From assembly GCF_900312995.1 (NCBI RefSeq), contig NZ_ONZI01000001.1, forward strand, positions 682,001 through 746,000: a stretch of DNA of 64,000 nucleotides, written 5' to 3'. The notes beneath the pieces were generated by a model. It did no database searches. It was not told where the DNA came from and worked only from the letters and a program-made list of their open reading frames with translations. Both the position numbers and the translations under genes were made by a program. Source of the DNA: Kushneria phyllosphaerae (lineage in GTDB: Bacteria; Pseudomonadota; Gammaproteobacteria; Pseudomonadales; Halomonadaceae). Shown here piece after piece: positions 1 through 8,853 of this stretch (positions are counted from its first letter, which is position 1; the number at the start of each line of letters is the position of its first letter).

Positions 1-1
1 T

Positions 2-1159
2 GGCTTTCCCGAGCCGCAGGCCTGGCTTTTGCTGTTGCCCGGCCGAAAGGCCGGTGAAAGCGTACTGTTTTGCCTGCCGCGCGACCCGGCCGCCGAAGCC
101 TGGACGGGCCGACGGGTCGGCCCGCGCCGCGCCGTCACCCGGTATGGTGTCGATGAGGCCTGGCCGCTGGAGGCTCGCGATGAGCAGCTGCTGGATCTGC
201 TGGAAGGGCGCCGGACCATTTACCTGTCGCTGGGCAATGACAGGGCGCTGTCACTGGCTGGAAAAATGCGCGAGGGGCTCAAGGCGCGCGAACGGCGTGG
301 GCCGCCGGCACCATCGGCCTATGCCGACATCGACGTGCTGCTTCACGAGCAGCGTCTGATCAAATCCGAAGACGAGCTGGCCCTGATGCGCAAGGCCGGA
401 AAGATTACTGCCCGCGCTCACGTTCACGCCATGCAGACGGTCAGGCCCGGCATGTTCGAATATCAGCTGCAGGCCACTCTGGAACACGCCTTTGTCATGG
501 CAGGCGCACGCGCGCCTGCCTATTCCACCATTGTGGGCAGCGGCGCCAATGGCTGCATTTTGCACTACACCGAAAACGATGCGGCGATGGCCGCCGGTGA
601 TCTGGTACTGGTGGATGCCGGCGCCGAATATCATCTCTATGCCGGTGATATCACCCGTACCTTTCCGGTCAGCGGTCGCTTTAGCGAGCCGCAGCGCCAG
701 CTCTATGAAATCGTGCTGGGCGCCCAGCAGCGCGCGCTTCGCGCCGTGCGCCCCGGGGCTACACTCAAGGGCATTCATGACGGCGTGGTGCGTGATCTGA
801 CGGCCGGCCTTGTGGCGCTGGGGCTCGTGGAAGGGCCGGCTGAAACCGCCGTCGAGCAGGGGTACTACAAGCGCTTTTATCTGCACGGCACGTCTCACTG
901 GCTGGGGCTGGACGTGCACGATGTCGGTGCCTATCAGGTGCAGGGGGCATCACGGGCGCTGGCGCCCGGCATGGTGCTGACCGTCGAGCCCGGGCTCTAT
1001 ATTCCCGATGACCTTGATATTGCCGAGCAGTGGCGCGGCATCGGTATTCGCATCGAAGATAACGTGGTCGTCACGACACAGGGTTGTGAGATGCTGACCG
1101 AGGGCGTCCCCAAACGGGTTCGGGAGATCGAGGCACTGATGGCACAAGGACAGACATGA
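2..1159 (+). CDS. pepP: Xaa-Pro aminopeptidase (5'-truncated by window edge)
   Basis: Metallo-aminopeptidase of family M24B, which removes an N-terminal residue preceding proline in the cytoplasm. The frame is open to the left edge and the visible start (GFPEPQAWLLLLPG) matches the middle of the N-terminal domain, so roughly 60 residues are missing; 385 residues are visible. The pita-bread catalytic domain shows the expected metal ligands: Asp in LVDAGAEYHLYAGDITR (two aspartates), His in HGTSHWLGLDVHD, Glu in VEPGLYIP and Glu in RIEDNVV. The stop codon overlaps the ubiH start by 4 bases (ATGA), so the two are translationally coupled, an arrangement usual for pepP-ubiH in gammaproteobacteria. 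Confidence 0.95.
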   Translation, partial: GFPEPQAWLLLLPGRKAGESVLFCLPRDPAAEAWTGRRVGPRRAVTRYGVDEAWPLEARDEQLLDLLEGRRTIYLSLGNDRALSLAGKMREGLKARERRGPPAPSAYADIDVLLHEQRLIKSEDELALMRKAGKITARAHVHAMQTVRPGMFEYQLQATLEHAFVMAGARAPAYSTIVGSGANGCILHYTENDAAMAAGDLVLVDAGAEYHLYAGDITRTFPVSGRFSEPQRQLYEIVLGAQQRALRAVRPGATLKGIHDGVVRDLTAGLVALGLVEGPAETAVEQGYYKRFYLHGTSHWLGLDVHDVGAYQVQGASRALAPGMVLTVEPGLYIPDDLDIAEQWRGIGIRIEDNVVVTTQGCEMLTEGVPKRVREIEALMAQGQT

Positions 1160-2352
1160 GCGACACCCCGGTAGACATTGCCATTATCGGCGGCGGGCTG
1201 GTCGGTGCCAGCCTGGCCGTGGCGCTGGCGCCGTTGATCGAGCGCCATGGACTTCGTGTCGCGGTCATCGAGGCGAGCGAGTTGAGCGCCAGCGGTGCCC
1301 AGCCGAGCTTTGATGAGCGCTCCAGCGCCATCGCCTATGGTTCCAGAGCGCACTTCGAGGCCATGGGCATCTGGTCCCGACTGGCCACCCGCACTGCGCC
1401 CATTCATGACATTGAGGTCAGTCAGCGTGGCGCCATGGGACGCACCCATCTGTCGTGTCGGGAAGTGGGCACGCCGTCACTGGGGTATGTCCTGCCCAAC
1501 GCCTTTCTGGGACAGGTGCTTCATGAGCGTCTGGCCAGCATGGCGATCGACTGGCACTGCCCGGCGCGAGTGGAGGCTATTGTTCCGGCGGTAGACGGTC
1601 ATCGGCTGACGCTGGACAACGGTTGCGTGCTCCATGCCGGGCTGACCGTGCTGGCCGATGGCGGCCGCTCCGGTCTCAAGGCCTCGCTGGGTATCGACAC
1701 CGATCGTCACGACTACGAACAGCACGCGCTGATCGCCAACATTGAAACAGCGAAAGAACATCATGGCTGGGCCTTTGAACGGTTTACCTCTGAAGGCGCC
1801 ATGGCGCTACTGCCCTTGCAGGACCGTCGCATGGCGCTGATCTGGACGCGCCCGCCGGAGGTGATCGAGGCCACGCTGGCACTGGATGATGCCGCCTTCC
1901 TGCAGGCGCTGCAGTCACGGCTCGGCACACGCCTGGGGCGTTTTCAGCGCGTGGGCACACGCCATGTCTATCCCCTGTCGATGTCGCGTGCCCGCGAGCA
2001 GAGCCGTCCGCATCTGGCGGTGCTGGGCAACGCGGCACATGCCATCCATCCGGTGGCCGGTCAGGGGTTCAACCTTGCACTTCGCGGCGTCATGGATCTC
2101 GAGGCCGCCATTGAGGCGGCGCTCGAGGCCGGGCGAACGCCGGGCGAGGCCCTGACCATGGCGAATTTCGAACAGCGCCGCCAGAGTGATCGAGACCTGA
2201 TCATGCAGGCCAGCGATACGCTGGTTCGTCTGTTCGGCCTCGAACTGCCCGGCATCGGCAGGGCACGGGGGGCGGCGCTGGGGCTTTTCAATCTTGCCAC
2301 GCCGCTCAAGCGCGCCCTGATTCGTCGTGCCATGGGCATGGCCCGGCATTAG
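1156..2352 (+). CDS. ubiH: 2-octaprenyl-6-methoxyphenyl hydroxylase UbiH
   Basis: FAD-dependent aromatic hydroxylase of the ubiquinone pathway, 398 residues, acting in the membrane-associated Ubi complex. The N-terminal dinucleotide-binding fold IIGGGLVGASLAVAL lies at residues 9-23, the DG motif is VLADGGRSGLK, and the second FAD motif is GNAAHAIHPVAGQGFNL. The GN in place of the commoner GD is typical of UbiH and separates it from the UbiI/UbiF group. It is coupled to pepP by a 4-base overlap and followed 41 bases later by a second hydroxylase gene, so pepP-ubiH-ubiI probably form one transcript ending at the hairpin at 3677-3735. Confidence 0.93.
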   Translation: MSDTPVDIAIIGGGLVGASLAVALAPLIERHGLRVAVIEASELSASGAQPSFDERSSAIAYGSRAHFEAMGIWSRLATRTAPIHDIEVSQRGAMGRTHLSCREVGTPSLGYVLPNAFLGQVLHERLASMAIDWHCPARVEAIVPAVDGHRLTLDNGCVLHAGLTVLADGGRSGLKASLGIDTDRHDYEQHALIANIETAKEHHGWAFERFTSEGAMALLPLQDRRMALIWTRPPEVIEATLALDDAAFLQALQSRLGTRLGRFQRVGTRHVYPLSMSRAREQSRPHLAVLGNAAHAIHPVAGQGFNLALRGVMDLEAAIEAALEAGRTPGEALTMANFEQRRQSDRDLIMQASDTLVRLFGLELPGIGRARGAALGLFNLATPLKRALIRRAMGMARH

Positions 2353-2393
2353 GCAAGCCTTGTGGCACCCATGATTGTCCAATGGAGTATTTC

Positions 2394-3635
2394 ATGAAGC
2401 TCGACACCGCATCGTTTGACATGGCCATTGTCGGGGCAGGGCTGGTGGGCGCCACCCTGGCGCTGGCACTGGGCCGGCAGGGACATCGTGTGGCCCTGCT
2501 GGACGGTGGCGACCTTCAGGGCACATGGCAGGCCTCGGACATCGATGCCCGCGTCAGTGCCATCACGCCGGTCTCGCAGCAGTTTCTGACCACCCTGGGC
2601 GTCTGGCCCGGCATTGTGCGTCGTCGCCTCAGCCCCTATGGCCATATGTCGGTATGGGACGGCGAAGGCACCGGCCACATCGATTTCAGCGCTGCAGAAG
2701 TCGGCTGCGAGGTACTGGGCCATATCATCGAAAACGGCGTGATTCGCGATGCCCTGCTGGACGCACTGGGCGAGTGTGATCACGTCACCCTCATGTCCAG
2801 CGCCCGGGTCACAAGTCTTTCCGGGGTGGAACAACAGCGGCGCTGCCTCACTCTGGAGGACGGTCGCACGCTTGAGGCCAGCCTTGTGGTCGGTGCCGAT
2901 GGCGCCAATTCCCGCATTCGTGCGCTGGCAGAGCTGGGTCACCGTGAATATGCCACCGGCCAGCGCGCCGTGGTCGCCACGGTGTGGCATGCACATGATC
3001 ACAAGGCCACGGCACGCCAGCGCTTCATGAGTACCGGGCCGCTGGCCTTTTTGCCCCTGAGTATCGATGGCCATCAGAAAACGTCATCGATTGTCTGGTC
3101 GGCGGATACCGACTTTGCCGATGAATTGATGGCCATGACGGATGAGGCGTTCATGCGCGCGCTTGAACGGGACTTCGAACATCGGCTGGGGCGTGTCGAG
3201 CGCGTCAGTCTGCGCCACGACTTTCCATTGATTCAACGCCATGCCAAACGCTATGTCGATGACAGCGTGGCACTGGTGGGGGATGCTGCGCACAACATTC
3301 ATCCGCTGGCCGGGCAGGGGGTCAATCTGGGGCTGATGGATGTGGCCGTACTGGCCGAGGAGCTGGGGCGTGCCGGACGGCGTGGTGCGCCGCTGGGGGA
3401 TGTTCGCATTCTGTCGCGCTACGCGCGTCGCCGCCGTGGTGACAACACGGTCATGCTGATGGCCATGGACGCCTTTCGTATCGGTTTTGGCGTCGGCTGG
3501 CCGCTGGTGCGGGTGCTGCGCAATCAGGGGCTGACCACCACCGGACGCTGGCCATGGGCGCGGCGACTGCTGATCGAGCAGGCGATGGGGCAGCGCCAAA
3601 ATCTGCCGCAGGGCATGCGTGCGTCACCGCTCTGA
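2394..3635 (+). CDS. ubiI: UbiI/VisC-type ubiquinone biosynthesis hydroxylase
   Basis: Second flavoprotein monooxygenase of ubiquinone synthesis, 413 residues from the chosen start. It has MAIVGAGLVGATLALAL at the N-terminus, VVGADGANSRIR in the middle and GDAAHNIHPLAGQGVNLG near the C-terminus, the GD form expected of UbiI, UbiF or VisC. An ATG lies 12 bases upstream at 2382, but the GGAG ribosome-binding site at 2384-2387 overlaps that codon and stands 6 bases before the ATG at 2394, so 2394 is preferred. Which ring carbon it hydroxylates cannot be decided from sequence alone; UbiI (C5) is the likely reading. A parS site follows 24 bases after the stop. Confidence 0.85.
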   Translation: MKLDTASFDMAIVGAGLVGATLALALGRQGHRVALLDGGDLQGTWQASDIDARVSAITPVSQQFLTTLGVWPGIVRRRLSPYGHMSVWDGEGTGHIDFSAAEVGCEVLGHIIENGVIRDALLDALGECDHVTLMSSARVTSLSGVEQQRRCLTLEDGRTLEASLVVGADGANSRIRALAELGHREYATGQRAVVATVWHAHDHKATARQRFMSTGPLAFLPLSIDGHQKTSSIVWSADTDFADELMAMTDEAFMRALERDFEHRLGRVERVSLRHDFPLIQRHAKRYVDDSVALVGDAAHNIHPLAGQGVNLGLMDVAVLAEELGRAGRRGAPLGDVRILSRYARRRRGDNTVMLMAMDAFRIGFGVGWPLVRVLRNQGLTTTGRWPWARRLLIEQAMGQRQNLPQGMRASPL

Positions 3636-3659
3636 CGAACGTCCTGATGCGCTGCAGTG

Positions 3660-3675
3660 TGTTTCACGTGAAACA
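3660..3675. promoter_or_regulatory. parS centromere site (ParB binding)
   Basis: TGTTTCACGTGAAACA is a perfect 16-bp palindrome and matches the bacterial parS consensus at every position. ParB loads here and spreads to organise the origin region for segregation. It lies between the ubiI stop and the terminator hairpin, outside any gene. Established: parS sites are highly conserved and cluster near oriC. Inferred: this window is origin-proximal. Confidence 0.9.
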
Positions 3676-3676
3676 G

Positions 3677-3735
3677 CGCTGCAGGATATACAAAAGGCCC
3701 GCCGAAACGGCGGGCCTTTTGTATATCCTGCAGCG
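3677..3735. terminator. Long perfect hairpin, bidirectional terminator
   Basis: Two 28-base arms pair perfectly around an AAA loop; the core is AAAAGGCCCGCCG-AAA-CGGCGGGCCTTTT, flanked by a further 15 base pairs. It lies between the convergent ubiI gene and the lipoprotein gene, with A/T tracts on both sides, so it can end transcription from either side. Confidence 0.9.
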
Positions 3736-3740
3736 ATCAC

Positions 3741-3998
3741 TTACATGCCGGACTGGGTATTGCTGGGCATGGTGTCGTTGTTGCTGTCGATGCCGCCGCT
3801 CGGCGAGGTGCCCATTGGGCTGCCATGGCTTGTCCCGGTCGGGGTTTCGCTGGCGCCGGACATTGAGCCGGACTGTGACATGCCGCTCTGGCCACTTTGC
3901 GAGGCGCCGCTGTTTTCCGGAGCACCGCCGGAGGAAGAACAGCCTGCTGCCAGCAGAACGGCAGCGGCCAGCGCGCCCATCGTCAATCCTTTCTTCAT
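3741..3998 (-). CDS. Small Ser/Gly/Met-rich lipoprotein, function unknown
   Basis: Predicted lipoprotein of 85 residues. The N-terminus MKKGLTMGALAAAVLLAAGC is a type II signal peptide with lipobox LAAGC and lipidated Cys20. The rest is low complexity, rich in Ser, Gly, Met, Gln and Pro, without a recognisable domain. The start is fixed by an AAGGAG site 8 bases upstream of ATG 3998; an upstream ATG at 4049 is in frame but has no such site and would spoil the signal peptide. It lies 63 bases downstream of ctpA on the same strand and ends against the large hairpin, so it may be the last gene of the gpmI-envC-ctpA transcript. Confidence 0.75.
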   Translation of the reverse strand: MKKGLTMGALAAAVLLAAGCSSSGGAPENSGASQSGQSGMSQSGSMSGASETPTGTSHGSPMGTSPSGGIDSNNDTMPSNTQSGM

Positions 3999-4061
3999 GT
4001 GGTGTTTCTCCTTTTCAAGGCGGATGGCGTGATTCATATGCCCTCCCATCGTAGACGCTTT

Positions 4062-5591
4062 TTACGGGTTTGTGCCATTCGGTGTGTCATTGGCAGGGGC
4101 ACGATCACTGTTTGAAGGCCTGTCATCATTTGGTGTCCGGTCATCATCAGGTGTCTGATCATCGTGGCGTCGCATGCCGGACTGCTGAAGCACGTTGATA
4201 CCGCGCAGCAGGTTGAGCGCCTCGCCCAGCTGATAGTCGTCGGCAGCGATGGGCGAGTCGGGCAGTGCCTTTTTGTCCTGCTCGCGCTCCCCGCCTGCAT
4301 TTTGCAGGTGGCCGCGCAGATTGGCCTCGCGAATCTCGAACCCGGCCTTTTCAAGGGTCAGCTGGCCGCGCTGCACGGTCACATCCGGTGCGATCCCCTC
4401 GGCCTGAATGGAGCGCCCGCCCGGGGTGTAGTACAGCGCCGTGGTGAGCTTGATGCCGGTATTGTCATCCAGCGGCATGACCGACTGTACCGAGCCCTTG
4501 CCGAAGCTTTCGGTACCCAGCAGCACGGCGCGATGATGATCCTGCAGGGCGCCGGCCACGATCTCGGCCGCCGAGGCACTCCCTCCATTGATCAACACCA
4601 CCATGGGCGTTTTGGGCAGCGCCGTCTCGGCGTTGGCCTCAAACTGCATGTCAGAGTCCTTGAGACGCCCCTTGGTGTAGACCACCAGACCGCTGTCGAG
4701 GAACAAATCGGACACGTTGACGGCGCCTTCCAACAGCCCGCCGGGGTTGTTGCGCAGGTCCAGCACCACACCGGACAAACCGTCATCGCCTGCCTGCTTT
4801 TTCAGTGCCGCGATCGCCTTGCTGGTCTCTTCGGCGGTGTTTTCCTGGAACTGGCTGATGCGCAGATAGCCGTAGCCGGGGGAGAGCATGCGCGAGTTGA
4901 CGCTGGCGGCCTGGATATTGGCGCGCTCAAGGCTGACATTGATGGGCGCATCTGCTCCTTCACGCAGCAGGGTCAGGTCGATCTTGCTGCCCGGGTCACC
5001 ACGCATCATGTCGACCGCTTCCTCAAGCGACATGCCATCCGTGCTCTTGCCGTCGATCTCGATAATCAGATCCCTCGGCTGCAGGCCGGCCCTTGAGGCC
5101 GGGGTATCGTCGATCGGCGAGATCACCATCAGCTGGTTGTCTTCCTGACCCACCTCGATACCGATGCCACCGAACTCGCCTTCGGTCATCTCGTGCAGGG
5201 TGCGAAAGGCGTCCTCGTCGAGATAGTTCGAATGCGGGTCCAGCCCTTCCAGCATGCCGCGCATGGCGTTGCGCAACAGCGTCTTGTCATCGACATCGTC
5301 CACATAGGCCTGCTTGATGCGCTCAAACACCTGGGCCAGCGCCTGAATGTCTTCCAGCGGCAGGCCGCTCTGGGCGGCGGCCTCGCCTTCGCCATCATTG
5401 GCGGCGTCATCGCTGGCGTTGCTGTCACGGCCGCTGGTATCGGCTGGTGCGACAGGGGCGCTGTCCGGCGTGCTTTCGGCCGGCGTTTTGTCCGAGGCCC
5501 TGTCCGGGGCCGGTTCGGCAGCCGTGGCCGGCAGGGTCAGCAGCAGGGCAGATGACAGGGCAAGCGATAAGGTGACATGGCGCATCAACAT
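4062..5591 (-). CDS. ctpA: Carboxyl-terminal processing protease, S41 family
   Basis: Periplasmic serine protease of 509 residues. A signal peptide covers about residues 1-25, followed by a disordered acidic Pro/Ala/Asp linker to about 75, a PDZ domain around 138-220 (GGIGIEVG, RAGLQPRDLIIEIDG), and the S41 core. The catalytic pair is Ser340 in NGGSASAAEIVAGAL and Lys365 in ESFGKGSVQ, 25 residues apart as in the Prc family. The C-terminal 40 residues form an acidic Asp/Pro/Arg/Asn-rich tail not needed by the family. An AAGGAG site stands 5 bases before ATG 5591. It is third in gpmI-envC-ctpA; it may tune cell-wall hydrolases together with EnvC. Confidence 0.93.
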   Translation of the reverse strand: MLMRHVTLSLALSSALLLTLPATAAEPAPDRASDKTPAESTPDSAPVAPADTSGRDSNASDDAANDGEGEAAAQSGLPLEDIQALAQVFERIKQAYVDDVDDKTLLRNAMRGMLEGLDPHSNYLDEDAFRTLHEMTEGEFGGIGIEVGQEDNQLMVISPIDDTPASRAGLQPRDLIIEIDGKSTDGMSLEEAVDMMRGDPGSKIDLTLLREGADAPINVSLERANIQAASVNSRMLSPGYGYLRISQFQENTAEETSKAIAALKKQAGDDGLSGVVLDLRNNPGGLLEGAVNVSDLFLDSGLVVYTKGRLKDSDMQFEANAETALPKTPMVVLINGGSASAAEIVAGALQDHHRAVLLGTESFGKGSVQSVMPLDDNTGIKLTTALYYTPGGRSIQAEGIAPDVTVQRGQLTLEKAGFEIREANLRGHLQNAGGEREQDKKALPDSPIAADDYQLGEALNLLRGINVLQQSGMRRHDDQTPDDDRTPNDDRPSNSDRAPANDTPNGTNP

Positions 5592-5663
5592 GCAAACTCC
5601 TTCAGCAGGGTGGGCCGGACGCCACGACGCCCGATACCTTCAATGGGTGATGCGTTGGCCGTG

Positions 5664-7007
5664 CTAGCGCGAGGCCAGCCAGCTCTGCGGATTGATGGTC
5701 TTGCCACCACGACGCACCTCGAAATAAAGGGCCGGACGCGACAGACCGCCGGTATCCCCGACATAGCCAAGTGTTGCACCGCGCTCGACCCGATCACCGG
5801 GGCTCACGGCAAGGCGCTGCTGGTGAGCATACAACGACAGTATGCCACCATGATCGATGATCACCAGATAGCCAAAGCCGCGCATCCAGTCGGCAAACAC
5901 GACCTGCCCCTTCGCAGCGGCATAAATCGGGGTGCCGGCGGGGGCGCTGATCAATACGCCATTCTTGTTCAGACCATCGCCGCTGCCGTAACCCGAGACC
6001 ACCGAGCCATTGACCGGCCATTTTGAGCGGCGTGCACTCCTGTCGGCCTGATGGGTGACCGTCGGACGTGATTCGGCGCGTCGCTCGGGGGCCGGGTCTG
6101 CACTCCGGGTCGGTACGCTGTGGGCATTTTTCGGTTTGGCGTTCATCTCGTCGCTGGACAGGCCTTCATCCTCTGCAGCCGTGTCCTGGCGTGCCTGCGA
6201 GCGCTGCTCTGCCTGTCGGGCCTTTTGTTCGCGCTCGGCTCGTTCGCGCGCCTGACGCTGTTCACGGGCGCGGGCCAGCTGTTGTTCGATCCGGCTGACC
6301 ATCCTTTCGGCCTCGGCACGGTCGGACTCAAGCCCCTGCAGGTTGCTTTTTCCGCTTTTGTAACGCGCTTCCACATGTGCCAGCGATTTTTCGCGCTCCT
6401 GACGCTGTTCATCGAGGGTCTGCTGGCGACTCTTGAGCTCGTCCTGGAGTTGATCCAGCGTCTGCTGCTGCTCAAGGGTCTGGGTGCGGTTGTCCTGAAG
6501 TTCCTGATTGAGCGACGCAAGGCGGGCAAGCTTTTCGGCCCGGGCGTCGTTGAGCCTGTTGAGATAGTGCTGAAAGCGATCGATTTCGCCGGGGTCCTGA
6601 TTATCGAGCAACAGCTTCAGACGCGGCTGGTCGCCCAGCTTGTAAAGCGCTCTGACCTGCTCGGCCAGCGCCTGTTGCTGGGCATCGCGCTGCTCTGTCA
6701 GGCTTTTCTGGCGCTGATCAAGAGTGCTCAGCGCTTCGGTGGTCTGTTTGCGGGCCTGCTGTAGCGTTTCCAGCCGTCGATGGGTCTCGGCCAGTGCCTT
6801 TTCGGCCTGCTCGAGCTCCTCTCGGGCATCGCCGCGCTGGGCATCGGTCTTTTCCAGCTGGCGCTGGGTCTGCTCGATGTTCTGGCGAATACTGTCCAGC
6901 TCGGCCTTTGAGGCATCCAGGCTGGCGGCGCCGGCAGGCACCGCCAGTCCCAGGCTCAATGCCAGCAGCCAAAACCGGCCCGCAGGCCGGTGTGATGTGA
7001 ATGACAC
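5664..7007 (-). CDS. envC: Murein hydrolase activator EnvC
   Basis: Periplasmic division factor of 447 residues that activates amidases at the septum. A signal peptide is followed by a long Glu/Gln/Arg-rich coiled coil (about residues 30-260), a basic linker, and a C-terminal LytM domain (about 330-447: PAGTPIYAAAKGQVVFADWMRG, YLVIIDHGG). The last metal site of active M23 peptidases, HxHFE, reads ALYFEV here, so zinc is not bound and the domain is an activator, not an enzyme, as in E. coli EnvC. Translation starts at GTG 7007 with GGAG 7 bases upstream, 13 bases after the gpmI stop. Confidence 0.93.
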   Translation of the reverse strand: MSFTSHRPAGRFWLLALSLGLAVPAGAASLDASKAELDSIRQNIEQTQRQLEKTDAQRGDAREELEQAEKALAETHRRLETLQQARKQTTEALSTLDQRQKSLTEQRDAQQQALAEQVRALYKLGDQPRLKLLLDNQDPGEIDRFQHYLNRLNDARAEKLARLASLNQELQDNRTQTLEQQQTLDQLQDELKSRQQTLDEQRQEREKSLAHVEARYKSGKSNLQGLESDRAEAERMVSRIEQQLARAREQRQARERAEREQKARQAEQRSQARQDTAAEDEGLSSDEMNAKPKNAHSVPTRSADPAPERRAESRPTVTHQADRSARRSKWPVNGSVVSGYGSGDGLNKNGVLISAPAGTPIYAAAKGQVVFADWMRGFGYLVIIDHGGILSLYAHQQRLAVSPGDRVERGATLGYVGDTGGLSRPALYFEVRRGGKTINPQSWLASR

Positions 7008-7020
7008 CGAAAGGCTCCGA

Positions 7021-8571
7021 TCAGCTGTGGTCGATCAGCACGCGACCGGTCATTTCTTCCGGCGGGGTCTGTCCCATCATGGCCAGCAGCGTCGGCGCGA
7101 TATCGCAAAGGCGCCCGCCTTCCGACAGCGTGGCCTTGCGCTGACTGACGTAGACCAGCGGCACCTGGAAGGTGGTATGGGCCGTCTGCGGCTTGCCGGT
7201 ATCGGGATCCACCATCTGCTCGGCGTTGCCGTGATCGGCGGTGACCAGACATTCACCGCCGGCGCGCTCGATCGCCTCGACCACGCGACCCAGGCACTCA
7301 TCGACGGCTTCGATGGCCTTTGTGGCTGCGGCCAGATCGCCACTGTGGCCGACCATGTCGCCGTTGGCGTAGTTGCACACCACCAGATCAAAGCGTCCGG
7401 AATCGATGGCCTCGACCAGCTTGTCGGTCACTTCGACCGCGCTCATTTCGGGCTTTTCATCGTAGGTTTTCACGTCACGCGGCGAGTCGACCAGAATGCG
7501 TTCTTCGCCCTCGTAGGTCTCTTCGCGCCCGCCGGAGAAGAAAAACGTCACATGGGCGTATTTCTCGGTTTCGGCGATGCGCAGCTGGGTCAGCCCCTTT
7601 GACGAGACATATTCGCCCAGAGTGTTGGGCAGATCGCGTGGGGCAAAGGCCACCGGCACGCCCAGGTCATCAGAGTACTGCGTCATGGCGACGAAATGCG
7701 TTTTCGGGGTGCGATCACGCTTGAACCCGTCAAAGCCCTGGTCGACCAGTGCGTGGGCGATTTCACGGGCGCGGTCGGCGCGGAAGTTGGCAAACAGCAC
7801 CGCATCGCCATCCTCGATGGTGACCCGGTCATTATCACCGTCACGCAGGCTGGTGGCGGTGACGAATTCGTCGGTTTCATCACGATCGTAGGCGGCCTGC
7901 AGGGCGCTTTCGACATCGCTTTCAACATGCTCGCCTTCACCGTTGACCATCAGCTGCCAGGCGGCCTGAACACGATCCCAGCGATTGTCACGGTCCATGG
8001 CATAAAAGCGCCCGATCATCGAGGCGACACGGCCCACGCCCATCTTGCGCAGCAGGCCATCGGCGCGCTGGAGGCTTTCAAGCGCACTCTGGGGCGCGGT
8101 GTCACGACCGTCGAGAAACGCGTGGATATAGACCCGCTTCGCGCCACGCGCCTGGGCCAGTTCGGCCAGCGCCAGAATGTGGTCTTCATGACTGTGAACG
8201 CCGCCCGGTGATAGCAGGCCCAGCACGTGGACAGCACGGTCATCGCTGATGGCCTGGTCGATGGCATCGGTCAGGGCGGTGTTGTCGCCCAGCTCGTTGT
8301 CACGAATGGCCTTCGAGATCCGGGTCAGGCTCTGGTAGACGACACGCCCGGCGCCGAGGTTCATGTGGCCGACCTCGGAATTGCCCATCTGACCTTCGGG
8401 CAGGCCGACGTTTTCACCGTCGGTATTGATCAGGGTATGAGCGTAATCCACCTGTAGCCGATCCATGACCGGAGTATTGGCGGCGGCCACGGCGTTGTTG
8501 GCCGATTCCGGATTATGGCCATAGCCATCGAGAATCAGCAGGGCGACGGGACGTGGTTGCGATGTGGACAT
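7021..8571 (-). CDS. gpmI: 2,3-bisphosphoglycerate-independent phosphoglycerate mutase
   Basis: Interconverts 3- and 2-phosphoglycerate in glycolysis with two manganese ions; 516 residues. The alkaline-phosphatase-type core begins at LLILDGYGHN with the first metal-binding Asp; Ser65 in MGNSEVGH is the phosphorylated residue; TADHGNAEQM near the C-terminus carries further metal ligands. The start at ATG 8571 has GAGGCG about 6 bases upstream; an in-frame ATG/GTG extension to 8637 is not preferred because it adds a non-conserved Arg/Cys-rich tail. First gene of gpmI-envC-ctpA. Confidence 0.95.
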   Translation of the reverse strand: MSTSQPRPVALLILDGYGHNPESANNAVAAANTPVMDRLQVDYAHTLINTDGENVGLPEGQMGNSEVGHMNLGAGRVVYQSLTRISKAIRDNELGDNTALTDAIDQAISDDRAVHVLGLLSPGGVHSHEDHILALAELAQARGAKRVYIHAFLDGRDTAPQSALESLQRADGLLRKMGVGRVASMIGRFYAMDRDNRWDRVQAAWQLMVNGEGEHVESDVESALQAAYDRDETDEFVTATSLRDGDNDRVTIEDGDAVLFANFRADRAREIAHALVDQGFDGFKRDRTPKTHFVAMTQYSDDLGVPVAFAPRDLPNTLGEYVSSKGLTQLRIAETEKYAHVTFFFSGGREETYEGEERILVDSPRDVKTYDEKPEMSAVEVTDKLVEAIDSGRFDLVVCNYANGDMVGHSGDLAAATKAIEAVDECLGRVVEAIERAGGECLVTADHGNAEQMVDPDTGKPQTAHTTFQVPLVYVSQRKATLSEGGRLCDIAPTLLAMMGQTPPEEMTGRVLIDHS

Positions 8572-8739
8572 GATTTCGCCTCGAGAACACGTACATGTAA
8601 GCCCCGATACCGGGTTGCGCTGCTGGCGTGTCGTCACGCAGCGATGGCGCTATCAGGGCGTCGAAATGGTTGTCATCATAACCCAGCCGGTGCATGCCAG
8701 CATTGATCATCGGGGACGGACGACGGCCGGGTGCTTGTG

Positions 8740-8745
8740 TATACT
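8740..8745 (+). promoter_or_regulatory. Possible -10 box upstream of yibN-secB
   Basis: TATACT in the context TTGTGTATACTGGG lies 109 bases before the rhodanese-like gene, in the 282-base gap between divergent gpmI and yibN. No convincing -35 stands 17 bases upstream. The same TGTGTATACT string occurs before xseB. Weak call. Confidence 0.3.
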
Positions 8746-8853
8746 GGGCGCGCGCCGGATTCCAGCTACCGAGCGGCTTCCCCGAACTCGCAGGGTAGAC
8801 CAGGCATGACCGCGCGCCGAGCCATTTTAAACAACCAGGGTCAAGATATTTCC

